Shown: positions 44,901-55,600, counted from the first letter of the stretch. The stretch: DNA of 64,000 nucleotides from Corallococcus coralloides DSM 2259 (GCF_000255295.1 NC_017030.1:7166328-7230327); one strand, 5' to 3'. Translations and numbers: made by a program. Notes: a model not told the origin generated them from the letters alone.

Positions 44901-46604
44901 GGCGAGGCCACGGTGCTGGAGGCGCTCACCGCGCAGGGCCGCGCCCCGGACCACGTGTTGCACCTGGGCACGCTGGGCCTGGGTGACGCGCACGGCGAGG
45001 CGGACTTCGAGTCCGCGCTGGGCAAGGGCTTCCTGGGGCTCTTGTCCCTGGCGCAGGCCCTGGGCCGTCAGCCGGGCACGCGTCCCGTGTCGTTGGTCGC
45101 GGTGACCAACCGCATGCAGGCGCTGGGCGACGAGGCGCCGAACCCGGAGCTGGCCACGGTGCTGGGCCCGGTGCGCGTCATCCCGCAGGAGTACGGCCAC
45201 CTGTCCGCGAAGGCCGTGGACGTGCGCCTGCCTGCGTCCGGCAGCTGGCAGGAGACGGCGCTGGTGGAGGCCCTGCTGTCCGAGGCCGCCACGCCGTCCA
45301 AGCTGGAGACCGTCATCGCATACCGGGGCGGCGCCCGCTGGGTGCAGCACTTCGAGCACGTGCCGGCGGACGCGCCGCGCACGGCCCAACTGCCGCTGCG
45401 CGACGGGGGCGTGTACCTGCTCATCGGCGGCTTCGGCACGCTGGGCTTCTCCCACGCGAAGTCGCTGGCGAAGCGCGCCAAGGCGAAGCTGGTGCTCGCG
45501 GGCCGCACTGCGCTGCCGGAGCGCTCTCAGTGGGACGCGCACCTGTCCGCGCATGGCGAGGACGACGCCGTCTCCCGCCGCATCCGTCAGGTGCGGGAGC
45601 TGGAGGCGCTGGGTGCCGAGGTGCACACCGTGTCCGTGGACGCGGGCAACAAGGTCCAGGTGAAGGAGGCCGTGGACGCGGCGCTGACGCACTTCGGCGC
45701 GCTGCACGGCGTGGTCTTCGCGGCGGGTGACGTGGGCCAGGCGCTCTTCCGCGCCATCCCGGACACGCGCCCCGAGGACGTGCGCGACACCTTCCACGGC
45801 CGCGTGCGCGGGCTGTACGCGCTGGAGGAGGCGGTGCGCGGACGCTCGCTGGACTTCTGCGTGCTGTCGTCGTCGCTGGCGGCGGTGCTGGGCGGTCTGG
45901 GGCTCGCGTCGTACTCGGCGGCCACGTCCTTCATGGACGCGTTCGCCACGAAGCAGGCGCAGACGTCGCCGGTGCCGTGGATGAGCGTGGGCTGGGACGC
46001 GTGGCAGTACGAGTCCCGCGCGGGCGGCGCGCAGAGCCCGTTCGGCGCGCTGGCCATCACGGCTTCCGAAGGCGAGGACGCCTTCGAGCAGCTCTTCCAG
46101 CTGGGCGCCGTGTCGCACGTGGCCGTGTCCACGAGCAACCTGCGCGCCCGCGCTCGCAAGTGGGCCCAGCCGGCCGCCGCGCAGGAGAAGGCGGAGGCGA
46201 AGCAGGAGGCGGGTTCTTCCCTGGGCACCACGCCCCGGCCCGCGCTCCAGAACGCCTACGTGCCGCCGCGTGACGAGCTGGAGGAGAAGATTGCCCGCCT
46301 CTGGCAGACGACGCTGGGCATCGACCAGGTCGGCGTGCACGACAACTTCTTCGAGCTGGGTGGCAACTCGCTCGTCGGCGTGAAGCTGATTGCCCGCGTG
46401 CGCGAGCAGTTCGGCGTCGCGCTGCCGGCCGTCACCCTCTACGAAGGCCCCACCGTGGGGGCGCTGGCCAAGCTGCTCAAGGCCGCCAGCGGCAGCGAGG
46501 ACACGGAAGCCGCGCCCGAGGAGACCGAGGCGCTCAGCCGCGGGGAGCGCCGCCGTGCGCGCCGCGCGAACCGCCGGGGCGACAGCGCCTCCGACGAGGA
46601 GTAG
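41946..46604 (+). CDS. PKS module KS-AT-KR-ACP with Ser in place of the KS catalytic Cys
   Basis: Encodes 1552 residues. The KS (about 10-430) reads VQSSSSTSL where VQTACSSSL is expected, placing Ser181 at the catalytic Cys; the two catalytic His are kept (H317 in EAHGTAT, H357 in NIGHLD). The AT has the active-site Ser630 in GHSIGEY and HAFH at 726-729, which predicts malonyl-CoA. The KR (about 1150-1400) has GGFGTLG and keeps the catalytic Tyr1323. The ACP carries Ser1475 (GGNSL). Normal Claisen elongation through an acyl-Cys is therefore doubtful here; decarboxylation, transfer or a structural role are alternatives. It lies 44 bases after the loading module gene. Confidence 0.9.
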   Translation: MSTDTPEVDGIAVIGLGGRLPGAKTISEFWKNLTGGVESITFFTDEELIAEGADPAMVRAPNYVKARGTLGDTDQFDAAFFGMNPREAALMDPQHRVFLECAWEAMESAGYSPERQPGRVGVFGGMSMNTYLLSNLYSHLAHVASVESLQASIGNDKDSLTTEVAYRMDLKGPAVTVQSSSSTSLTCIHYACQSLLSFECDMALAGGVSIHFPEKAGYLYHEGGTTAPDGHCHTFDAEAAGFVAGHGAAVVALKRLSDALKDGDTVYAVVRGSAVNNDGSQKVSYMAPAVAGQAEVIALAQAVAGVDPDSIGYVEAHGTATKVGDPIEVAALTQAFRQGTDKKNFCALGSVKSNIGHLDSAAGAVGFIKAALTLHHKVIPPSLNFKTPNPACDFPNSPFYVNTELRDFPRGETPRRAGVTSLGMGGTNAHAILEEAPELPATDKARLPAQVVLLSARTENSLEVATDRLAAHLRENPDVDLADVAYTLQLGRKRFGKRRAVVARTTAELASALAERTPGRVFSGSAENSGRPVMFMFSGQGSQYVDMGRELYETEVLFRAQVDTCAEKLKPHLGLDLRTVLYPAAESRELASERLKQTGLTQPALFVIEYALAKLWESWGVTPHAMVGHSIGEYVAACLAGVFTLDDALALVAARGRLMQSLPAGSMLAVSLPEEHVTPMLPEGLSVAAVNSPATCVVAGPTPLIDAFVETLKLQGLASSRLHTSHAFHSAMMDPILDAFREAVRKVARKAPTKPYLSNVTGTWVTAEQATSPDYWAKHLRGAVRFADGVAELLKESDAILLEVGPGNTLVTLARQHPDKGAKHALINSLRHPKEQVADLDHVLATLGRLWLEGVEADWDAFRGGEKRRRIALPTSPFERQRHWVDPRKDTAADGERAEWASADQKQPVARWFYLPSWQRALPSPQGTWSEKKATWWLLLPDDSNEGLGARLALKLGEAGQDVVRITPAAVTAKHDEHHWSLALGGEATVLEALTAQGRAPDHVLHLGTLGLGDAHGEADFESALGKGFLGLLSLAQALGRQPGTRPVSLVAVTNRMQALGDEAPNPELATVLGPVRVIPQEYGHLSAKAVDVRLPASGSWQETALVEALLSEAATPSKLETVIAYRGGARWVQHFEHVPADAPRTAQLPLRDGGVYLLIGGFGTLGFSHAKSLAKRAKAKLVLAGRTALPERSQWDAHLSAHGEDDAVSRRIRQVRELEALGAEVHTVSVDAGNKVQVKEAVDAALTHFGALHGVVFAAGDVGQALFRAIPDTRPEDVRDTFHGRVRGLYALEEAVRGRSLDFCVLSSSLAAVLGGLGLASYSAATSFMDAFATKQAQTSPVPWMSVGWDAWQYESRAGGAQSPFGALAITASEGEDAFEQLFQLGAVSHVAVSTSNLRARARKWAQPAAAQEKAEAKQEAGSSLGTTPRPALQNAYVPPRDELEEKIARLWQTTLGIDQVGVHDNFFELGGNSLVGVKLIARVREQFGVALPAVTLYEGPTVGALAKLLKAASGSEDTEAAPEETEALSRGERRRARRANRRGDSASDEE

Positions 46605-46643
46605 CCGTCCCCTCCCCCACCTTTCGAAGCCCGAGCACACCCC

Positions 46644-49600
46644 ATGTCCGCTGAATCGAACATCGACGCGCAGGCCATTGCCATCGTCGGCATGGCCGGA
46701 CGTTTCCCCGGCGCTCCCGACCTGGACTCCTTCTGGAAGAACCTGCGCGAAGGCGTGGAGTCCATCCAGCCCGTCCCCGACGCGGAGCTGGAGAAGCTGG
46801 GCGTGGACCCCGTCCTGCGCAAGGACCCTCGCCACGTGAAGGCCAGCGCAGCCCTGGCCGGCATGGAGCTGTTCGACGCGGGCTTCTTCGGCTTCACGCC
46901 CCGCGAGGCGGAGCTGATGGATCCGCAGCACCGCGTCTTCCTGGAGTGCGCCTGGGAGGCGCTGGAGAAGGCGGGCCACACGCCGGAGGGCTTCGACGGC
47001 TCCATCGGCGTGTTCGCGGGCGCGGCCACCAACACGTACCTGGTGTTCCACCTGGTCCCCAACTTCGACCAGCTGAGCGGCATGGACCAGGTGCAGGTGG
47101 ACGTGAACAACGGCGGCGACTTCCTGGCCACCCGCGTCGCGTACAAGCTCAACCTGCGCGGCCCCAGCTACTCCATCACCAGCGCGTGCTCCACGTCGCT
47201 CGTGGCCACGCACGCGGCCTGCCAGAGCCTCTTGAATGAAGAGTGCGACATGGCGCTGGCCGGTGGCGTGTCCGTGCACGTGAAGCACCCGGAGGGCTAC
47301 CCCTTCGTGCCCGGCGGCATCGTGTCCCCGGACGGCCACTGCCGCGCGTTCGACGCGAAGGCGGAGGGCACGGTCTTCGGCAGCGGCGTGGGAGTGGTGG
47401 TGCTCAAGCGGCTGGCGGACGCGATTGAAGACGGCGACCACATCCACGCCATCATCAAGGGCAGCGCCATCAACAACGACGGCGCGCTGAAGGTGGGCTT
47501 CACCGCCCCCAGCGTGGAGGGCCAGGCCACCGTCATCACCGAGGCCCTGGGCGCGGCGGGCGTGGCGCCGGAGACCATCGGCTACCTGGAGGCGCACGGC
47601 ACCGGCACGAAGATGGGTGACCCCATCGAGGTGCGCGCGCTCAACAAGGCGTTCAAGTTCCGCTCGGCGGCGGCGAAGGCCAACCCGCCGAAGATTCCGG
47701 TGGGCTCGCTCAAGAGCAACATTGGCCACCTGGCCAACGCGGCCGGCGTGTCCAGCCTCATCAAGGCGGTGATGGCGCTGGAGAACCGGCAGATTCCGCC
47801 CAGCCTCCACGTGACGGAGGTGAACCCGGAGATTCCGTTCTCGGGCGGCCCGTTCTTCGTCAACACGAAGCTCGCCGACTGGCAGGCGAATCCCAAGCAC
47901 CCGCGCCGCGCGGGCGTGAGCTCCTTCGGCGTGGGCGGCACCAACGCGCACATCGTGCTGGAGGAGGCCCCGGCCCTTCCGGCGTCCGGCGCGTCCCGCC
48001 CGGCGCAACTCCTGGTGCTGTCCGCGAAGAGCGATGCGGCGCTGGATGCGGCGACAAAGAACCTGGCCGCGCACCTGAAGGCGCACCCCGCGCAGGCGCT
48101 GGCGGACGTGGCCTTCACGCTCCAGACGGGCCGTCAGGCCATGGCGAAGCGGCGCGTGCTGGTGTGCCGCGACCGCGATGACGCACTGGCCGCGCTGGAG
48201 GTGGAGGACGGCCCGCGCCTGTGGACGAACACGCCGGACGTGCACGAGCGGCCGGTGGCCTTCCTGTTCCCCGGACAGGGCTCGCAGTACGTGGGCATGG
48301 CGCGCGACCTGTACGCGTCCGAGCCGACCTTCAAGCGGCACCTGGACGCGTGCGCGGACAAGCTGACGCCGCACCTGGGCCTGGACCTGCGCACGGTCCT
48401 CTTCCCGGAAGCCTCCAAGGCGGAAGCCGCGACGCAGGCGCTGACGCGCACGGAGCTGACGCAGCCCGCGCTCTTCGCCGTGGAGTACGCGCTGGCGAAG
48501 CTGTGGATGGCCTGGGGCGTGAAGCCCTCCGCGATGCTGGGTCACAGCATCGGGGAGTACGTGGCCGCGTGCCTCGCGGGCGTGTTCAGCCTGGACGACG
48601 CGCTGGCGCTGGTGGCCGCGCGCGGCAAGCTGATGCAGGGGCTGCCCTCGGGCGCCATGCTGTCCGCGAAGCTGGAGGAGTCCGCGCTCAAGCCGCTGCT
48701 CCCCGCGAACGTCAGCGTGGCGGCGGTGAACGCGCCGGGATTCACCGTCGTGGCGGGCCCCACCGACGCTGTGGACGCGCTCCAGGCGAAGCTGGAGGCG
48801 CAGGGCGTGGAGGTGTCGCGGCTGCACACGTCGCACGCGTTCCACTCCGCGATGATGGACCCCATCCTCGCGACCTTCACCGCGCGCGTGCGCCAGGTGA
48901 AGCTCAACGCCCCCACCCTGCCCTTCCTGTCCAACGTGACGGGCACCTGGATTGAAGCGGCGCAGGCGACGGACCCGGGCTACTGGGCCACGCACCTGCG
49001 TCAGGCCGTGCGCTTCTCCGCGGGCCTTCAGGAGCTGTCACGCAAGTGGCCCCAGGCGGCCCTGCTGGAGGTGGGCCCCGGCACGGTGCTCACCACGCTG
49101 GCGAAGCAGCAGCCGGGCGCGGAAGCGCGCGTGCTCATCTCCTCCACGCGCCACCCGCGCGAGCAGGCGCCGGACCTCCAGGTGCTGCTGAGCGCGCTGG
49201 GCCGGCTGTGGCTCAACGGCGTGACGGTGGATTGGAAGGGCTTCGCGGGCAACGAGCAGCGCCGCCGCGTGCCGCTGCCCACCTACCCCTTCCAGCGTGA
49301 GCGCTACTGGATCGATGCGAAGCCGCTGGGCGGTGGGGCCCGGACGGATGCGCCCGCGTCGCTGGCGAAGCGCCCGGACGTGGCGGACTGGTTCTACGCG
49401 CCGTCGTGGAAGCTGTCCCCTCTGCCCAAGGCGAAGGACGCGGCGGGCAAGGGCTGGCTGGTGCTCGCGGACGACACCGGCGTGGCGGAGGCACTGGCGC
49501 CGAAGCTGGGCGGAGACGTCTTCCGCGTCGTCCCCGGCGCGCGCTTCGAGCAGCGTCCGGACGGCACGTTCACGGTGGACCCCGCGCGCCGCGAGGACTT

Positions 49601-52600
49601 CTGCTCGGTGCTGGAGGCGCTGAAGAAGCAGGGCCGCGCGTTCTCCAACGTGGTGCACCTGTGGGGCCTGTCGCACGAGCCCGCGTCCCAGGAGAAGGCG
49701 CTGGACCTGGGCTTCCACAGCCAGCTGTTCCTCGCTCGCGCCCTGAGCGAGACGGGCCACCTGGAGCCGCTCACCTGGTCCGTGGTGACCAGCCGCTCCG
49801 CCCGCGTGGAGCAGGCGGACGTGCAGTTGCCGGAGCAGGCCCTGCTGGTGGGCCCCTCGCGCGTGCTGCCGCAGGAGTACCCGAACCTCTCCTGCCGCTT
49901 CGTGGACATGGTGCCCAGCGACGCGGGCGCGGTCGTGGACCGGCTGGCCGCGGAGCTGGGTGCCGAACCGCGTGACGCGGTGGTGGCCCTGCGTGGCCGC
50001 CAGCGCTGGGTGCAGACCTTCGAGCCCGTGCGCCTGGAGGCGGCCGGCGCGGAGGTGCTGCGCGACGGCGGCGCGTACCTCATCACCGACGGCCTCACCG
50101 GCATCGGCCATGCGCTGGCGTCCGAGCTGGCCACGGTGCACCAGGCGAAGCTGACGCTGGTGGAGACGCCGGACTTCCCCAGCCGCGGCCAGTGGACGGC
50201 GTGGGTGGAGAAGCACGGCGTGCAGGACGCGGTGTCCCGCCGCATCCAGCGCGCACTGGCCCTGGAGCGCACCGGTGTGGAGATGCTGGTGCTGCCGGCG
50301 TCCCTCACCGACGTGGAGTCCATGCGCGGCGTGGTGGACGCGGCGGTGGCGCGCTTCGGCCAGATCGACGGCGTCATCCACGCGGCGGGCGGCATGCAGG
50401 GCGCCACGCTGGGCACCATCGCGGAGACGGGCCCGGACGAGTGCGCCTGGCACTTCCGCCCGCAGGTGCACGGCGTGCGCGTGCTGGAAGAGGTGCTCCC
50501 GAAGGAAGGCCCCGCGTTCTGCCTCCTCGTGTCGTCGCTGTCGTCCGTGCTGGGTGGCCTGGGGCAGGTGGCGCAGGCCTCCGCCAGCGCCTTCATGGAC
50601 GCGTTCGCCGAAGCGCGCACGGAGGGCTTCGCCTACCCGTGGCTGAGCGTGGACTGGGACGCGTGGCAGTTCGCGGACGCGCAGGCCATGGCGGAGCTGT
50701 CCCCCACGCTGGCCCAGTTCGCCATCCAGCCCGCCGAAGGCCTTGAGGCGCTGCGCCGCGCGCTGTCGCATGGCGAGAGCGGCCGGCTCGCGGTCTCCAC
50801 GGGTGACCTGGCCGCGCGCCGCCGTCAGGGACCTCGGGCCGCGAAGGCGGAGAAGGGCAAGAAGGATGCGGCGAAGGGCAACAAGCACGCGCGCCCCTCC
50901 ATCCTCACGCCCTACGCCGCGCCTCGCACGGAGCTGGAGAAGACCGTCGCGGGCATCTGGGAGCAGGTGCTGGGCATCGACGGCATCGGCATCAACGACA
51001 ACTTCTTCGAGCTGGGCGGCCACTCGCTGCTGGCCACGCAGCTGCGCAACCACATCCACGCGGTGCTGAAGGTGGACCTGTCGCTGCGCGGCCTCTTCGA
51101 GACGCCCACCGTCGCGGGCGTCGCCGGACGCGTGGAGCAGGAGCTGGGCAAGCGCGCGGCCTCCACGGAGAAGCCCATCACGGAGCGCCTGCGCACCGCG
51201 TTCCCCACCGAGCGCCCCGCCCTGCTCACCGAGTACCTGCGCCACCACATCTCCGAGGGCTTGCGCATCCCCCAGGACCAACTGCCCGCCGACGGCAGCC
51301 TCAAGGGCTACGACCTGCACGCGCTGGGCGCGGAGCTGGAGTACGACCTGCGGCAGGACTTCAAGTTCCAGCTCTATCCGCACGAGGTGCAGGCGCATCC
51401 GTCCATCCCGGAGCTGTCCAAGTACCTGCTGGTGGAGATGGACCGGCTCCAGGACCCGCAGCGCTTCGCGGAGAACAAGCCGCTGTCCGCGTATCCGCTG
51501 AAGCCTTATCGAGCCCAGACGTCCGGTGTGCAGCGCACCAACACGGCGAAGAAGAACCCGCCCATGGTGTTCGTGCACTCCAGCCCGCGCGCGGGCTCCA
51601 CGCTGTTCCGCGTGATGCTCGCGGGCCACCCCCGGCTGTTCTGCCCGCCGGAAGTGAACCTGCTCTTCTTCGAGGGCATGCGCGAGTGGCGCGAGAACAT
51701 CGGCTTCGGCTCCGAGATGGAGTGGACCACGGGCGGCCTGCAGTGGGCGCTCATGGAGCTGGAGAAGCTGGACTCGCCCGCCGGCGCTGCGCTGGTGGAC
51801 CGGCTGGTCGCGGATGACGTGTCCGCGCAGGACGTCTACCGCCGCCTCCAGGAGAGGTCCGCGCCCCGGCTGCTCGTGGACAAGACGCCCACGTACGCCA
51901 TGGACGTGGAGACGCTGGAGCGCGCGGAGCGGATGTTCGAGGGCAACAAGTACATCTACCTCTACCGCCACCCGCTCCCGGTGATGGAGTCCATCCTCCG
52001 GATGCGCTTCGACCGCCTCTTCGCCGCCGGCCTCTTCGGCGACGCGGACGTGGATCCCTACGTGGTGGCGGAGACGGTGTGGGCGCTGTCCAACCGGAAC
52101 CTGCTCAACTTCTTCGACGGCATCGGCCGCGAGCGCTGCCACTGGGTGCGCTACGAGGACCTGGTCGCGGACCCCACGAAGGTGATGACCGGCGTGGCCC
52201 AGTTCCTGGGGCTCGAGTTCGACGAGCGCATGGTCCAGCCGTACGACGGCAAGAAGGACCGCATGATGGGCGGCCTGGGGGACCCGAACATCCTCCAGCA
52301 CCAGGGCATCGAGAAGAAGATGGGCGAGTCCTGGAAGCGCATCAAGTGGCCCCGCCCGTTCGACGCCTCCACCCACGCGGTGATTGAGCGGCTGGGCTAC
52401 TCCGTGGAGGGCGCCACGCCCACGCAGCCCCTGGTGCCCGCGCAGCCGGTGGCCACGCCCGCCGCGAAGCAGAAGGTGACCGCGGCGGAGGCGGAGAAGT
52501 TGCTGGAGAACATGGACCAGCTGTCGGACGAACAGGTGGCGGAGCTGCTCGCGGTGATGGAAGACGCAGGCGGCGGTGACGGTGGTGACAGCAGCAGCAG

Positions 52601-52616
52601 CGAGGACGCGGCCTGA
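46644..52616 (+). CDS. PKS module KS-AT-KR(inactive)-ACP with ACP-like and sulfotransferase domains
   Basis: Encodes 1990 residues. KS with Cys182 (SACSTSL). AT with Ser635 (GHSIGEY) and HAFH at 731, predicting malonyl. The KR has a deviant nucleotide loop (TDGLTGIG) and Gln1311 where the catalytic Tyr should be, so it is probably inactive. ACP with Ser1461 (GGHSL). Next comes an ACP-like domain (about 1500-1600) reading GYDLHALG, with Leu1558 at the carrier Ser site. A sulfotransferase (about 1640-1930) then shows a PAPS loop SPRAGST (1647-1653) and YRHP near 1774. The end has a docking-like helix (ENMDQLSDEQVAELL). A similar PKS-embedded sulfotransferase occurs in CurM, but there a thioesterase follows. 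Confidence 0.9.
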   Translation: MSAESNIDAQAIAIVGMAGRFPGAPDLDSFWKNLREGVESIQPVPDAELEKLGVDPVLRKDPRHVKASAALAGMELFDAGFFGFTPREAELMDPQHRVFLECAWEALEKAGHTPEGFDGSIGVFAGAATNTYLVFHLVPNFDQLSGMDQVQVDVNNGGDFLATRVAYKLNLRGPSYSITSACSTSLVATHAACQSLLNEECDMALAGGVSVHVKHPEGYPFVPGGIVSPDGHCRAFDAKAEGTVFGSGVGVVVLKRLADAIEDGDHIHAIIKGSAINNDGALKVGFTAPSVEGQATVITEALGAAGVAPETIGYLEAHGTGTKMGDPIEVRALNKAFKFRSAAAKANPPKIPVGSLKSNIGHLANAAGVSSLIKAVMALENRQIPPSLHVTEVNPEIPFSGGPFFVNTKLADWQANPKHPRRAGVSSFGVGGTNAHIVLEEAPALPASGASRPAQLLVLSAKSDAALDAATKNLAAHLKAHPAQALADVAFTLQTGRQAMAKRRVLVCRDRDDALAALEVEDGPRLWTNTPDVHERPVAFLFPGQGSQYVGMARDLYASEPTFKRHLDACADKLTPHLGLDLRTVLFPEASKAEAATQALTRTELTQPALFAVEYALAKLWMAWGVKPSAMLGHSIGEYVAACLAGVFSLDDALALVAARGKLMQGLPSGAMLSAKLEESALKPLLPANVSVAAVNAPGFTVVAGPTDAVDALQAKLEAQGVEVSRLHTSHAFHSAMMDPILATFTARVRQVKLNAPTLPFLSNVTGTWIEAAQATDPGYWATHLRQAVRFSAGLQELSRKWPQAALLEVGPGTVLTTLAKQQPGAEARVLISSTRHPREQAPDLQVLLSALGRLWLNGVTVDWKGFAGNEQRRRVPLPTYPFQRERYWIDAKPLGGGARTDAPASLAKRPDVADWFYAPSWKLSPLPKAKDAAGKGWLVLADDTGVAEALAPKLGGDVFRVVPGARFEQRPDGTFTVDPARREDFCSVLEALKKQGRAFSNVVHLWGLSHEPASQEKALDLGFHSQLFLARALSETGHLEPLTWSVVTSRSARVEQADVQLPEQALLVGPSRVLPQEYPNLSCRFVDMVPSDAGAVVDRLAAELGAEPRDAVVALRGRQRWVQTFEPVRLEAAGAEVLRDGGAYLITDGLTGIGHALASELATVHQAKLTLVETPDFPSRGQWTAWVEKHGVQDAVSRRIQRALALERTGVEMLVLPASLTDVESMRGVVDAAVARFGQIDGVIHAAGGMQGATLGTIAETGPDECAWHFRPQVHGVRVLEEVLPKEGPAFCLLVSSLSSVLGGLGQVAQASASAFMDAFAEARTEGFAYPWLSVDWDAWQFADAQAMAELSPTLAQFAIQPAEGLEALRRALSHGESGRLAVSTGDLAARRRQGPRAAKAEKGKKDAAKGNKHARPSILTPYAAPRTELEKTVAGIWEQVLGIDGIGINDNFFELGGHSLLATQLRNHIHAVLKVDLSLRGLFETPTVAGVAGRVEQELGKRAASTEKPITERLRTAFPTERPALLTEYLRHHISEGLRIPQDQLPADGSLKGYDLHALGAELEYDLRQDFKFQLYPHEVQAHPSIPELSKYLLVEMDRLQDPQRFAENKPLSAYPLKPYRAQTSGVQRTNTAKKNPPMVFVHSSPRAGSTLFRVMLAGHPRLFCPPEVNLLFFEGMREWRENIGFGSEMEWTTGGLQWALMELEKLDSPAGAALVDRLVADDVSAQDVYRRLQERSAPRLLVDKTPTYAMDVETLERAERMFEGNKYIYLYRHPLPVMESILRMRFDRLFAAGLFGDADVDPYVVAETVWALSNRNLLNFFDGIGRERCHWVRYEDLVADPTKVMTGVAQFLGLEFDERMVQPYDGKKDRMMGGLGDPNILQHQGIEKKMGESWKRIKWPRPFDASTHAVIERLGYSVEGATPTQPLVPAQPVATPAAKQKVTAAEAEKLLENMDQLSDEQVAELLAVMEDAGGGDGGDSSSSEDAA
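48732..48863 (+). repeat. 132-base AT segment nearly identical to 58005-58136
   Basis: The AT segment around FTVVAGPTDAVDALQAKLEA and HTSHAFHS differs from the equivalent part of the third PKS gene (58005-58136) at only about six positions. The surrounding AT sequence is clearly more diverged. This points to recent gene conversion or duplication between the modules. Confidence 0.75.
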
Positions 52617-52618
52617 AC

Positions 52619-55600
52619 ATGACGCCCGAAGAGAAGCGAGCACGCCTGGCCCAGCTCCTGAAGGACAAGTCGCGCCCTGCCTCGAAGCAGGCGCCCCTGT
52701 CCTTCGCGCAGGAGCGGATGTGGTTCCTGGACAAGTGGAGCCCCGGCAGCGCGGCCTTCCACATGCCCACCGCGGTGCGCCTGACGGGCACCGTGGACAC
52801 GGACGCGCTGCGCCGCGCCCTGGCGCTGCTGGTGGAGCGGCACGACACGCTGCGCACCACCTTCCAGGAACGCGAAGGCGGCGCCGTGCAGGTCATCGCC
52901 TCCACGGGTGAGGTGCCGCTGGAAGTCATGGACCTCCAGGGGCTGCCGGTGACCGAGCGCGAGGCCGAAGCCCAGCGGCGCGTGGTCACGCTCGCGCAGC
53001 AGCCGTTCAGCCTGGAGCAGGGGCCGCTGTTGCGCGCGGTGCTGATGCTCCTGGGCAACGGTGAGCAGGTGCTGCTGGTGGATCAGCACCACATCGTCTC
53101 CGACGGCTGGTCCATGGGCGTGCTCGTGCACGAGCTGGCCATGCTGTACCGCGCGTGCCTGGAGGGCCAGCCCTCGCCGCTCAAGCCCCTGCCCCTGCAG
53201 TACGCGGACTGGGCGGCGTGGCAGAAGGAATGGCTCCAGGGCGCGGAGCTGGAGCGCCAGCTCACCTACTGGAAGAACCGCCTCAACCCGAACGCGCTCC
53301 TGGAGCTGCCGCAGGACAAGCCGCGTCCGGCGCTGATGAGCTCCAAGGGCGAGCGGCAGGTGATGCACCTGTCCCCCGCCCTCACCCAGGCGCTCAAGGC
53401 GCTGGGCCAGCGCGAGGGCCGCACGCTCTTCGTCACGCTGCTGTCCGCGTTCAACGTGCTCCTGTCCCGATACACCGGGCAGGACGACATCGTGGTGGGC
53501 ACGCCCATCGCGGGCCGTCCGCGCGCGGAGGTGGAGGGGCTCATCGGCCTGTTCGTGAACATGCTGGCGCTGCGCTCGGACCTGTCCGGCAAGCCCACGT
53601 TCAAGGAGCTGCTGAACCGCGTGCACGAGTCCACGCTGGACGCGTACGCGCACCAGGACATCCCCTTCGAGCGGCTGGTGGATGCGCTCAAGCCGGAGCG
53701 GCACCTCAGCCACTCGCCCATCTTCCAGGTGATGTTCGTCCTGCAGAACGCGCCCATGCCGGCCCTGGAGGCCCCGGGCGTGGTGATGGAGGCGAAGCCG
53801 GTGGACACCGGCACGACGAAGTACGACCTGTCGCTCCTGCTGGTGGACCTGCCGCAGGGCCTGCGCGTCATCGCCGAGTACAGCACCGACCTCTTCGAGC
53901 GCTCCACGGCGGAGCGGCTCCTGGGCCACTACCTGACGCTGCTCGAAGGCATCGTCGCGCAGCCGGACGTGCCCATCTCCCGCCTGCCGCTCTTGCCCGA
54001 TGCCGAGCGCCAGCGCGTGCTGAAGGACTGGAACGACACCGCCGTCACGCACCCGAAGGACGCGACGCTCACGTCGCTCATCGAGGCGCAGGTGGCGCGC
54101 ACGCCGGACGCCGTCGCCCTGGAGTTCGAGGGCAACCGCCTCACCTACCGCGAGCTGGACGCCCGCGCGAACCAGCTGGCGCACGCGCTGCGCAAGCACG
54201 GCGTGGGACCGGAAGTCCGCGTGGGCCTGTGCGTGGAGCGCTCGCTGGAGATGGTGGTGGGCCTGCTGGGCACGCTGAAGGCCGGCGGCGCCTACGTGCC
54301 GCTGGACCCGGGCTACCCGCAGGAGCGCCTGGGCTGGATGCTGGAGGACGCGCGTCCGCCGGTACTCCTGGTGCAGGAGCGGCTGCTGGCGCGGCTGCCG
54401 GCGTCGGACGCGAAGGTGGTGAAGCTGGACACGGGCTGGGAGGAGATTGCCCGCGAGCCCACCACCGCGCCCGAGCCCACGGCGACGCCGGACTCGCTGG
54501 CGTACATCATCTTCACGTCCGGCAGCACGGGCCGCCCCAAGGGCGCGATGAACGCGCACGGCCCGGTGGTGAACCGCCTGTTGTGGATGCAGTCCGCCTA
54601 CCGGCTCACGCCTCGGGACGTGGTGCTCCAGAAGACGCCGTTCAGCTTCGACGTGTCCGTCTGGGAGTTCTTCTGGCCGCTGATGACGGGCGCGAAGCTG
54701 GTGGTCGCGAAGCCCGGCGGGCACCAGGACCCGGGCTACCTCAAGTCGCTGATTGCCTCCGCGTCCGTCACCACGCTGCACTTCGTGCCCTCCATGCTCC
54801 AGGCCTTCCTGGACGAGCCGGGCGTGGCGGAGTGCACGTCGCTCCAGCGCGTGGTGTGCAGCGGTGAAGCGCTGCCGCTGGAGCTGAAGGAGCTGTGCCT
54901 GCGCACGCTGCCCGGCGCGGGGCTGCACAACCTCTACGGCCCCACCGAGGCCGCGGTGGACGTGACGTTCCACGCGTGCAGGGCCAACGACGGCCGCCGC
55001 TCCGTGCCCATTGGCCGGCCGGTGGACAACACGCAGATCCGCATCCTGGACGCGGAGCTCCAGCCGGTGCCCCAGGGCGCGGCGGGTGAGCTGTACATCG
55101 GCGGCGTGCAGGTGGGGCGCGGCTATCTGGCGCGGCCCTCGCTGACGGCCGAGCGCTTCATCCCGGATCCGTACGCGACGGTGCCGGGCGCGCGCATGTA
55201 CCGCACGGGCGACGTGGCGCGGTGGCTGCCGGACGGCGAAATCGAGTACCTGGGCCGCGCGGACTTCCAGGTGAAGATCCGCGGCCTGCGCATCGAGCTG
55301 GGCGAGATTGAGTCCTCGCTGGAGAAGCACCCCACGGTGCGCCAGGCGGTGGTGCTCGCGCGCGAGGACCGGCCGGGCCAGAAGCGGCTGGTGGCCTACG
55401 TCACCGGCAAGGACGCGAAGCCGGAGGGCGCGGCGCTGCGCACGTACCTGCTGGAGCGGCTGCCCGAGTACATGGTGCCGTCCAACATCGTGGTGCTGGA
55501 GCGCATGCCGCTCAGCCCCAACGGCAAGGCGGACCGCAAGGCGCTGCCCGCTCCGGAGGCCGGTGGCGCGGATCCGTCGCGGCCCTTCGTGGCGCCGGGG

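Noticed and set aside
43407-48995. Antisense open frame of about 1860 codons spanning two PKS genes
   Set aside because: Same composition artefact; it crosses an intergenic gap and has no domain signal.
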